A DNA stretch of 64,000 bases from Ehretia macrophylla (Eukaryota > Streptophyta > Magnoliopsida > Boraginales > Ehretiaceae): contig CM075768.1 in assembly GCA_037974665.1 (NCBI GenBank), positions 7,031,501 through 7,095,500 on the forward strand, given 5' to 3'. Position 1 is the stretch's first letter. Each line of letters opens with the position of its first letter. Both the position numbers and the translations under genes were made by a program. Below are positions 1 to 9,237 of the stretch, piece after piece. Under the pieces are notes generated by a model. The model saw only the letters and a list, made by a program, of their open reading frames with translations, searched no databases and had not been told where the DNA came from.

Positions 1-474
1 TCGGATTTCTCAAAGCACAGAAACTGCTTTTGCAGATGCGTACTTCTGAACATACTTTTAAAGCTTATCCCAGTAACTCTTATTTTAGACCTATTATACA
101 AGTTTTCAAATATAATTATAAAACAGAAAAGCCACAATTAACTCCTGTATTGTTACATGAGCTATAGGCATCATATGGAAACAATATAGAGCTCCTGCAA
201 ATTAATATTGATTCGTTATATGATGCCAAGTCTAAGCTTAACTTGATTCCCTGAAACTTCAAATATCACAATAATCATTTATGACAATTACAAGATGTTT
301 GAAGACCTTCAAACCATCGATTAGACATGGGTATTTGAAGATAACTTTAAGATATAAATATACGAGAAATTTTGGAGTCTCAAAAAATAAAGTAATATTT
401 TTTATTGGACATAATGATTCTTGCATACTAGAGATAATGCCACAAACTAGGGAATGATATGCTCATAGTAGCCA
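1..474. other. AT-rich spacer, no gene seen
   Basis: I see no coding frame, RNA gene or recognisable transposon end here. The next recognisable feature is the SINE-like unit just downstream. Confidence 0.5.
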
Positions 475-590
475 CCAAGGCTTTGGTCTAATGGTAAAGT
501 TACTCGCTTGTTTGCGAGAGGTTGCAGGATCAATTCATGTTAGTTACATATGTGTTGTACGACCATAGGCCTCGTCTGAATAAAAAAAAT
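475..590 (+). repeat. tRNA-derived SINE-like element
   Basis: The start reads GGTCTAATGGTAAAG, a good match to a tRNA-type internal promoter box A. About 35 bases on there is a weak box-B-like stretch (GGTTGCAGGATCAATTC). The unit ends near 582-590 in an A-run. This layout resembles plant tRNA-derived SINEs such as the Au family, whose head has very similar wording. It is not a functional tRNA: I find no cloverleaf and the B box is degenerate. No clear target duplication was found, so the ends are approximate. Confidence 0.5.
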
Positions 591-777
591 ATGTTCATAA
601 TATTACGATGTTATAAAGAAGATTCAGGGATTCTTAATCCATAAACTTAATCCCCAAATTAACCCCTATGATTAGCACCCTCATCGAAGACCTACTTGGA
701 GTTGGTAACTTTTGATGCATGCACTAATTGTTTTTATACTTGTAACTATTTTTATAAGGAGAGTTGTCTTTTTTAGG

Positions 778-1314
778 AAGCAACATAGGCCTACTAAACT
801 CTATATAATAAAAACCATTAAATAGCATTATAATGTCGATGTGTGAGGAATTGCGAAACAGATCAATTATTAAATGCATTAATCGTCTTCATACTTACTG
901 TTTCAACCACCTTTATTTTTTAGGTCAAAGCAATAAAGTCAAAGATCTTTTCACGATTCATGTCTCACAAACCCTTTTGAATCCATGTGGTTCGTTTGCT
1001 CAATTACTATTCTCAATCCCTGTAATATTTGATCTTTTGCCCTTTTTCTTTCTTTATTGATTATTTTCTTGTTGCACATAAGACAACTGAGTATTTTCCA
1101 GAAGATATGACGATGAACATGTTGACAAGGCTTCTGCCAAAATTTTCTAAAGCTATTTAAGACCAAATAATTATTCATTTAATGGTTATCTTACATATGG
1201 AGGAAACCATCGGTCTTAATTATGGTATAATCTAATAGCTATGATAAACCAATATGGTGACGGGTTGCTATCTATTTTTCGATGAGTTTATTCAAGCTCT
1301 TTCAATACATATAT
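778..1314 (+). repeat. Dispersed repeat R1, copy 1 (left part)
   Basis: This stretch is closely matched, in reverse complement, by 29310-29845, and more loosely by 45118-45465 (same strand), 12291-12472 and 13335-13395 (opposite strand). The copy is interrupted at 1314 by a solo LTR and resumes at 7207. The matching stretch at 29225-29845 is uninterrupted, so it serves as the empty site for that insertion. The nature of R1 is unknown. Its opposite strand carries a short reading frame and an AATAAA signal, so it may be the 3' end of a duplicated gene. Confidence 0.7.
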
Positions 1315-1512
1315 TGTCACGCCCCGACCCTGACCCATCGCTAGGCTAAGGCCGAAACATGACATTCGTAACTCTTATTCCTGAGATTAATAACTTAATA
1401 GGTTTAAAACCTGTGAATATTAATTTAATAGCCTGTACATCTATTAAAATACCATGATAAGTTACCGAAAGACCTCCAATATTTTTTTTTCCAAAAAACA
1501 TCGACCTTACAG

Positions 1513-4500
1513 TGTAACGCCCCGATCCCTCACGAGACCGGAGCTCTAATAACCAAGCTATTCTCAACCCAATCCCAACCCGGTCTCAAAATTTTAGGGA
1601 AAAACGGACAGAGTCTCCTCTGTACCGTGGACATTCTGAAAACCTGTAAACACTCAAGAAAGTCACAACACAATAAGGCAAGCTTTTATAACTAAAGTTC
1701 AAAGGTTCATGGCCATCCGAGCCTTGAGGAATACAATAGTTTAGATTCACACAAGCATGCAACCAACTTGACTTCTTCATAAAACCGCTTATCATGCCAT
1801 TCTATGATAACTTTGAAACATACTTAGAAGTTGAACCAACATGTATCAAAACAATCACACCCAAGCATGCAAAGCAACTAGAAATAGAAATATAAGTTAT
1901 TACAAGCCATAGAATTACCACTGCTACTACAGTCATCTGGCTTCCAACTTACATATTACACAAATACATATATGAGCCTTAAGGCCCCAAAATAGATTAT
2001 AACATAGAACAACAAATTCTTCACATAGCAACTAGAAAGCACATCCACCTCAGACAACAATCACACAGCAACTAAGGCAACTCCTTCAACTACGCCACCT
2101 GAAACATGTTAGCGAGGTATGAGCAACCACTCTTGCCCAGTGAGGGATAAAGTCTCCCGGGGCGTGCAATGCAACAAGTAATATAGTTAAACAATAATAG
2201 CAATTAAACCATTCAAGAATGACAAAAGCTAAAGTAACCACACATTAAAAAAGATACATTCACTTAACCCCAGTACTCCAATCTTCACTTGGTCTTCATT
2301 CACGATCCACGAACCACGATCTCGATCACGATAAGCCGGCATCCCAAACACCAAAGGGTACTCCGGATGTACCCAATCCTACGACCCAACACCCCCTGGC
2401 AATCTCCGGACCAGGCGAGTGAGGGAATAGGGTACGGAGCTAGAGCAACCAACCCTGGCAAGCCCGCTGCCGCCCAGAGAGGCCCATCGCATCCGCCCCG
2501 ACGATAAGGTTGCGCAACCCTTGACTCGATAACACAGGAAGCAATAATAATAACAATATAACAAAATAAGCCGATATACAAACAAGGAGGACAACAAAAG
2601 AGGTTGTCCTCGAGCACACACATCATCAATCACGCCATACGATGAAATATGATACATTCATTAGTCTATAATTGCTAAACTAATCCAACTAAAACACTTA
2701 AATCACTTAGTATCGAATATTTAGCATATAACATGATAAGACACATAGAATGCACATAGAAATGATCCCTCACCTTTTAGGAAGTCAAACCTGCGCGAAT
2801 TAAGCCAAGATTCCCTCAATATTCTCCAAAAGCATCAATTCCCTTCAATTATCACTACCTAATACAATCAACTATATGCATAAGAAGTGGTTTCTTATTG
2901 TCAACTAAAGCTAGTTCATAAAGCCATTAAGTTTAACCAACTCTATTTGATTCCCTTTAATTCACATAACTAACAATATATTTCATGGTTTAACAATCAT
3001 TCTAATCAATATTTGAACAATACATAAACTCAAGTGATCACATATGCAACACTCTTTAATTTCCAAGTATCAAACAAAGACAATAGCATAATAAATAATA
3101 TATACATAGCCATGATAATTCATATAAGTAGAAACAATATATAACATCTAACCAATAAGTTATATAAGCGTATCTTTACACATATAATGCAATTAATAAG
3201 CAATATAAACATGTTTACTCAATCTTTAACTAGTATCAATATAACTTAACTCACAACTTCTCCGATTAGATGAACTTCTTACATAAGTACATTTAAACAT
3301 TTATCCAATCAATCAAGAATCAACTAACAACAATTATTACCATGGTTCATTACTAGTTCCTTTAGTCTATTCTAAATTCATACTCAACCAAAGCCATGTA
3401 AACCAAGAAACTTAATTCACGAGACTTCACTACTATAATACGTACACTACACAAAGGCATATAAACATATAATTACTCAATTATAAAGCAATTATTATGA
3501 AATTAACTATGTGAACACAAAGGGGTCAATATTATACTTTTCACAAAACTTAACCAAAAGCTCACACATACCTTAGAATAGTATTTAGACACTCTAGGAG
3601 CAACTACAAATCAATACAAGTACTAAAGCAATTAATTCATTCATTTCCTCTTTGTTCAACTAGGCTATTTAGCTTCCTATCAGAATTCAATGATCAAGTT
3701 AAGCTAGCTAACCATCCTACCAATCTAAGGATACCTAAATACCTCATTTAGAACCTCCAAATCATAACCTAGAGCACAAGTACACGAAAACACCAAAAAT
3801 ACCTCTTTGTGGATTTACACTACAAGTACTAATTTCGGAACCCAAACAAGTGAAACAAAAGTATTTCTAAGGCTTCAATACTTAATAAAGACTAACCATA
3901 ACCTCAAAACGTGCCCGGATTTGAGTTAACCCCGAAACCCCTTATTAAAGTAGCTTAATTTGATCAAATTATTCAAATTTTGTACATGGCAAGTGCAACT
4001 AACATTTTTTCCACGCTCAAGGACCTAATTAGCAACTACTAGAAGCATTGAATCAAATTAAATTGCACAAATTTTCGGAACCCTAGAAATTTCACTATTC
4101 ATCATCTTCCTCAAAGCTCCAACTCCATTTTCAACCATTCAAAATGCTATCTAACCACAAAAGTATGCTCTATGATCATTAATAAGAGTAATTTAAGCAT
4201 AAACAAGCATAACCAAGTAATATCTCAACAAATCTCCAAAAAAATAAAGTTTAGGTGCAAAATTTTCAAATACAAAAATAAGATGAAATTCTTACCACAC
4301 AAGACTAGAGAAGCTTGAAGAAGGTGTAAACATATTCAAGAACTCAAGATTCAAGCTTGAAATGGATGGAAATGACCAACTATAGCAATTTTGCAATAAA
4401 AAGTTACTATTCCCGTAACTATTTTTTGGCCATTTTTTGACTTTTTTTTTTTTTGTTCTTGGCTTATATTATTCTCATGAGAAGGTCAAATGGTAGGTCA

Positions 4501-4839
4501 AATAATTAAGGCATTTCAGTAAGGGCAAAAGGGTAATTTGGGTGATCAAATTTCAGCAAAACAAATGCCAAAAATCTGAAAAAATCCTGATGGTACTATT
4601 CATCAGACATTTTGCGAATTTTTTTCCGTTGATCCCGATATGCAATGCACGCACGGTCAGGGGCTATAGTCCCCTAAAAATATGTAGTATTTTATAAAAA
4701 TATAAAATGCATGAAAAGAAACAGTTGAATTTATGAAAATATATAAAAAAAATAAAAAAATGAAGTAATTAGATAAATTACATCTAAGTTAACCATTTAA
4801 TAAATGCAATTAATGAAGTGCTGGGTTTGGGGTGTCACA
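1513..4839 (-). mobile_element. Inner solo LTR, same family as the 18.6-26.6 kb element
   Basis: It is 3,327 bp, starts TGTAACGCCCCGATCC, ends GGGGTGTCACA, and is flanked by the perfect duplication tacag (1508-1512 and 4840-4844). It lies inside the outer solo LTR and is therefore younger than it. The sequence is clearly homologous along its length to the two LTRs at 18575-22119 and 23028-26608, including the block around 2295-2520 (ACCACGA repeats, a GGATGTACCC block, GGCAAGCC). No coding region is present; short frames inside it are incidental. Confidence 0.9.
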
Positions 4840-5469
4840 TACAGGATTATAACATCTGTTACAAATTCACAAGACCTGAATCCACTTGTTCAACATTTCC
4901 AAACCTAGGTCTCGAGAGAATAGTGTTTAGTCTTAACTAGGCATCTAATCTACCAAAATAATATTACAACATAATACCTGATCAATTTACAAAAATAACT
5001 TGTTACAACAATAAGCTAAAACTCCACGAGCAAGCACGTAGGCCAACTAGGGCATAAATCCATTACAACACACCAATATAGCTTGCAACCACATGGGAGC
5101 TTGCTCAGGCTAATCGTCACCTGAAACTGTTAGAAAGAGAGGTGAGCAAGATCATCGCATATAACTCAGTGAGGAAGAAAACAATGAAGGGTTTTCACAA
5201 ATGTTTTATCTTTTCGTAATCAGTTTGATAAATCATATCATGCACCTATCCACGCAAAATATCCTTAACATAAGCCTTCAATCAACAATTAGAGGGTCGA
5301 GATATACCGGCAAACCCGGAGGTCCCGTCACTTCCTCTATTAATAATGGTTACAAGATATGCAATCAAGCTTTAGTAACATTTAACAACCTAACTTTTCC
5401 AAGATATCACTGGGTCCCGACTTGTAGGAAGATCAATGAGTCTTGAAAGAGAAGGGACAATAACATTTG

Positions 5470-5578
5470 GTAGGCGAGATATACCAGCAAGCCCTACCTC
5501 TGACTGGAGGTCTCGTTACTACCTCGGTAGGCGAGATATACCGGCAAGCCCATTGCTGCCCGGAGGTCTCGTTGTTAC
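5470..5578. repeat. Two-copy tandem repeat of about 57 bp inside the outer solo LTR
   Basis: Two neighbouring units share GGTAGGCGAGATATACC, then GCAAGCCC, then GGAGGTCTCGTT. A related but more diverged unit lies upstream around 5291-5340. The GC-rich core resembles the GGCAAGCC block found in the other large LTRs of the window. Confidence 0.6.
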
Positions 5579-6039
5579 TGCATTTATTAATGGTTGCAAC
5601 CTACACGCGTATTTGCGATTCATATACATATATATTTACATAAGCAAGAAAGTTTAGTCAATCATATAGTATATTCGAGTACATTCTATATTTAGCATCA
5701 TGTAAACGTGTCAAGAATTTATCATATTCTCGTATGGGCATGTAAGCTTCCTTAGTACCAACACATAATAACAAGAAATAACAAGAACTTGCAAAACTAC
5801 TACTTAACATCAACTCCTACTAATAGCATACACTAGATACACCAAGCAAATCCAATACTCCTACATTAGCCCAATTTAGGAGGTATATTTTCCTACTTTC
5901 CCAAACTCCAATTAATCTGATCTTAGTCTACAATCGAATCTTATCGCAAGTAGATAGTTCTAGAATCAAACGGAATGCAATTCGGAGTTAAAACGAATGA
6001 GATATGGCCTCCAAAAAATCACTGCGCAAATCTGTCAAA

Positions 6040-6160
6040 CATCCGGTCGAGTAAATCCGGTCGAGTAACTCGACCGGATCCACTCTTCCGGATTAGTGGC
6101 AGTGAGCATCCGGACGAGTAAATCCTGTCGAGTTACTCGACTAGATCCACTCTTCTGAAT
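6040..6160. repeat. Duplicated palindrome in the outer solo LTR
   Basis: Two units about 67 bp apart (6040-6092 and 6107-6160) each contain a palindrome around GTCGAGT/ACTCGAC. The first (6057-6077) has ten paired bases on each side of a single centre base. The second (6124-6144) is the same structure with several changes. Hairpin-forming direct repeats in an LTR may be cis-regulatory; no function is known here. Confidence 0.65.
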
Positions 6161-7206
6161 GGAGGTCCGAGAATAACAAAAACATGGTATTTTTGCTCTT
6201 TTGCTTGCTATCTTGCCTCCAAATCATCCAAACCTTTTGCACACTCAAAGAGGTCTTCTAGACAACATTCTTAAGCTCAAGAACAACACCATAACATTTT
6301 CAAATCAAACAACAACCCAAGAACACTTCAAGAACTCTCAAAAACCTCAAGAACACCTACTAAGCATCAATGTGCTTGGCTTCCAATTCCTACCTTACCC
6401 ACAAGTTAAACTAGCTCTATTCAAGCAAGAATCACCACACAACTCATAAATTCCAACCCGTTAGATCAAGCCATAGCTCAATATACAGGATAAGCCTCAA
6501 ACCTTGCAATAAATCCATACATATTCATTATCAAACATATTCATAACCAATTTCATATTTAATACACAATTAAAACTCATCAATTAAACATAATATGCCT
6601 TTGTAAAACATTTATAAAACTTCCCTCACCTTAGCTTTGTGATTGAATGCAAGAAATAGTGTTAGGAAGCTTGAAGATGACTTGAAATGCCTTTTCTTAT
6701 CCTTCTCCTTCCCTTTTTTTTCTTCTTTCTCTCCTTTCTATGGTTGAAAATCTGAGTGTGTGTTGTGTGTGTGTCATGTAGGTGTGTGTTGAGTGGCTGA
6801 GTGTGTATTGATGTGTGTTTGCGTGTTGTAGTGTTTTAATGTGTGTATGTGGTGTAGTATGTGTTTTGATTGTGCATGAATAGTGGTAGGATATTTGTTA
6901 TTTTACTTTAGGACAAGAGTGCCCCTCAACTATCTTATGTATATGTTAATTTTAATTGTTTTAGTTCTAGTTTAGTTACTCAAACTGGCTATTGAACTAG
7001 ATAGGTTATAATTATTAGTTACGCTATATTAATTACCCAAATGCACGTTAACCAATGCAATGCACGTAAATCGAGACAAATGCACGTTAAATGATGTAAA
7101 TATACATTAATTGATATAAATGCATATTAAATGATACTAAATTATATGAAATGTTATAAAATGCATATGGACTCTATACTGGCTCGGTATGGGGTCTCAC
7201 ATATAT

Positions 7207-7296
7207 CATCACTATGGAATCACTTCATAATATTATTTGATATAAAAAGATCTACATCCCTAGGCAAAACGCCCATTGGATAAATGCCTTTTATGA
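7207..7296 (+). repeat. Dispersed repeat R1, copy 1 (right part)
   Basis: Continuation of R1 copy 1 after the solo LTR. It matches 29225-29311 on the other strand. Read on minus it encodes PMGVLPRDVD and, further on, ISNNIMK followed by a stop, nearly the same peptide end as the frame at 29113-29295. The match to R1 stops where the inverted RNase exon copy begins. Confidence 0.65.
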
Positions 7297-7303
7297 TATC
7301 ACT

Positions 7304-7419
7304 TCATCATATGTTTGGATCCAACTGGAAAGAATGTCATTGACTGCCCTAGACCTAAACATCCTTCATGCTCCGCTCATGCTCCAGCTCCCAGGATGGT
7401 GTTTTTTCCTAGTCCTTAA
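7304..7419 (+). pseudogene. Inverted partial copy of the RNase T2 last exon
   Basis: The plus strand encodes a second copy of the C-terminus of the RNase at 7866-8741, including ICLDPTGKN and IDCPRPKHPSC and ending VFFPSP plus stop at 7417-7419. It matches its partner at roughly 95% over about 157 bp by eye. Only the C-terminal end is present. Upstream the sequence changes abruptly to repeat R1, so this is a fragment duplicated tail to tail with the parent and has no promoter or catalytic part. High identity suggests it is fairly recent or kept similar by gene conversion. Confidence 0.8.
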
Positions 7420-7981
7420 CTCAATCATGTCAAGTCTATTATGAATAAATGGAATCCTCCCTATATATGCAAATTGAAATATGCTAATATCCTGGCGTAC
7501 GTGCATGCATGGTCTAAATATTGTTGTTACACCTTTTCTTAATTATCTAGATACTGCCGAGCGTAGTTCTAACGAATGCAATATATATTTCAATAATATT
7601 TTTTGTTCTCGCGGTCGTTCAAATAATTAAGAAAAGCTGTAACAACAACATTCAGACCATGCATGCACATACGCCAGGATATTAACATATTTCAATTTGC
7701 ATATATAGCTATTCTTTTGGAAATTGAACTATGATGAAATATTCAAGCATATATAGTCACATTGTTCGTTCATCAATATTTGAAAAGAGTGCTAGCAGTA
7801 CTCTAGCTACGTTTACAGTACTCGGGAGGATTCCATTTATTCATAATAGACTTGATATGATCGAGTTAAGGACTAGGAAAAAACACCATCCCAGGAACTG
7901 GAGCATGAGCGTAGCATGAAGGATGTTTAGGTCTAGGGCAGTCAATGAAATTCTTTCCAGTTGGATCCAAACATATGATGA
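7304..7981. repeat. Large imperfect inverted repeat (RNase 3' exon hairpin)
   Basis: Arm A (7304-7460) pairs with 7824-7981. Arm B (7462-7546) pairs with 7623-7707. The arms total about 242 bp each, around a 76-base loop (7547-7622), with an unpaired 116 bases at 7708-7823 on the right side only. Arm A holds the coding end of the RNase and arm B its 3' flank. A transcript across it would fold into a long, nearly perfect hairpin. Confidence 0.85.
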
Positions 7982-8741
7982 TTTCAGCAAGTTGCAACTG
8001 TCGTGGATAATGTGGTTTCTGGCTCCAGAGGCACTTTACTTTAAGTTGCTTGTCAGTGTTTTCCTTGACAGCAGCACTCAACATTCACAGCCTTTCCTGG
8101 GGTGATGACATGACTACTTTTATGGAGAATGTTCAACAGATCATACCTATCCTTCATATCGCATGCAATTTTACAGTACTTATTTTGATTGTAAAGATTT
8201 TCAGAACAGCCCCCGTGTTGGATCCACTCGTAGTGCCAGAATTGTTGATTTTCCTTAGCCTTAGATTCTTCACGTCTGAGATCCGGCTAACATTCACACA
8301 ACACTTTCAACAACTTGCCCTGCAAAACATCAAGAAAGGACAAAAATTAATAAGAGTAAGAGAATATTGGTATACAGAAAAGATACAAAAAAATGTATGA
8401 AATTCTTAGATGATACATGTAGTTAGTATCAAAGTAACAAGAGAGATAAAACAGATTTATATCTAATAATAAACAAAGAAAGAAGATAAGAGAGTTTTAC
8501 AACGAATAGAATGTAGTCTTTGGGCCGATGGCATGGTGCTTGTGTGGCGGTGAAGTTACCTCCCCAGAGCCCAAGCACCGTGAATTCTTTAGGCACTATC
8601 ACACAAGGACAAAAATTAATAAGAGTCACAATAGGAGCGTAGCAACTCCTGGACAAACTGGAAGTAGTCGAATGCTCTCTGACTTATTAACGGAGTAAAA
8701 AGAAGCCCAAACACAAGGAGAATTTTTATAGGAGTTCCTAT
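7866..8741 (-). pseudogene. Class III (S-RNase-like) T2 ribonuclease relic
   Basis: T2 RNases are secreted endoribonucleases; the S-RNase branch is the pistil-side factor in self-incompatibility. Read on minus: a hydrophobic signal-peptide-like start (KILLVFGLLFTPLIS), then FDYFQFVQE and SYC as in S-RNase N-termini, and a region resembling the first conserved active-site segment (FTVLGLW). An intron follows, about 8320-8503, with acceptor TTTTGCAG. The second exon holds the second active-site segment (FWHYEWIQHGGCS) and the conserved end QLAEIIICLDPTGKNFIDCP, with stop at 7866-7868. A single intron between the two active-site segments fits the S-RNase gene plan, and total length fits about 220 residues. 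It is a fossil: the frame is broken by a handful of changes. S-RNase versus S-like RNase cannot be settled without a tree. Confidence 0.82.
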
Positions 8742-8812
8742 GATTGAGTTGTATATAGCTTTGTGCTTGTCTATCTTGTATTAACACAATATACAAACTC
8801 CTACCAACACCC

Positions 8813-8823
8813 CCTTATATAGG
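8813..8823 (-). promoter_or_regulatory. TATA box of the RNase relic
   Basis: On the minus strand this reads CCTATATAAGG, about 70 bases upstream of the start of the recognisable signal peptide. That is suitable spacing for a core promoter with a short leader. It suggests the relic kept its own promoter and is not a retrocopy, in line with the retained intron. Confidence 0.6.
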
Positions 8824-9228
8824 CGAAAGATTGCTCAGCGTCAAAATAGTCCTTTTCGCATTAAATAATATTGATGTGAAAGACTTTGACGTTGTACGTA
8901 TTTATTAATTTGAATATGCAAATCCTGTGAGATTGGAATGGAACGCCTAACACTTGCTTGTACTTTTTTGTTTTTAGAGAAATTTTTCCAAAACGAATCA
9001 CATTTGAAACGAACATCCCTCCCTTAATGGTGATGTGAGCCTTATCTGTGCATGGGGTCTACAAGTCAAAAATGTGGCATCCATTTTGAAGATCAACTCT
9101 TCCGTAAGAATACTGTTGAAACCAAGTTCACATTATCCAGGTAAAATACAATCCCTGAGAATGAGCCTTCCAATTAATTAGCCATTATCGTCTCTTTGTT
9201 GAGTTCCTTGAAAAGCATATATGGCGTG
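8824..9228. other. Upstream region of the RNase relic
   Basis: About 400 bases between the TATA box and the MULE-like element. I see no coding frame and no repeat shared with the rest of the window. It would be the promoter region of the RNase relic. Confidence 0.4.
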
Positions 9229-9237
9229 TTATAATAA

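Larger units (their letters stand above)
1315..7201 (-). mobile_element. Outer solo LTR (gypsy-like), interrupted by a second solo LTR
   Basis: It begins TGTCACGCCCCGACCC and ends GGGGTCTCACA, with the TG...CA termini of an LTR. It is flanked by the perfect 5-bp duplication tatat (1310-1314 and 7202-7206). There is no interior or second LTR, so this is a solo LTR left by LTR-LTR recombination. Without the nested insert it is about 2.55 kb. The sense strand is taken as minus, by analogy with the related full elements here whose primer-binding site lies beyond the TGTAACGCC-type end. The corresponding R1 copy near 29312 lacks it, which confirms the boundaries independently. Confidence 0.85.

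Noticed and set aside
475-590. tRNA gene
   Set aside because: Box A is good but box B is degenerate, no cloverleaf can be drawn, and the unit ends in an A-run; SINE-like is a better explanation.
7207-7296. Upstream exon of the inverted RNase copy
   Set aside because: The stretch matches repeat R1 at 29.2 kb and not the RNase gene; the RNase similarity starts sharply at 7304.
8050-8400. 116-codon frame on the plus strand
   Set aside because: It is the antisense shadow of the RNase second exon and intron.
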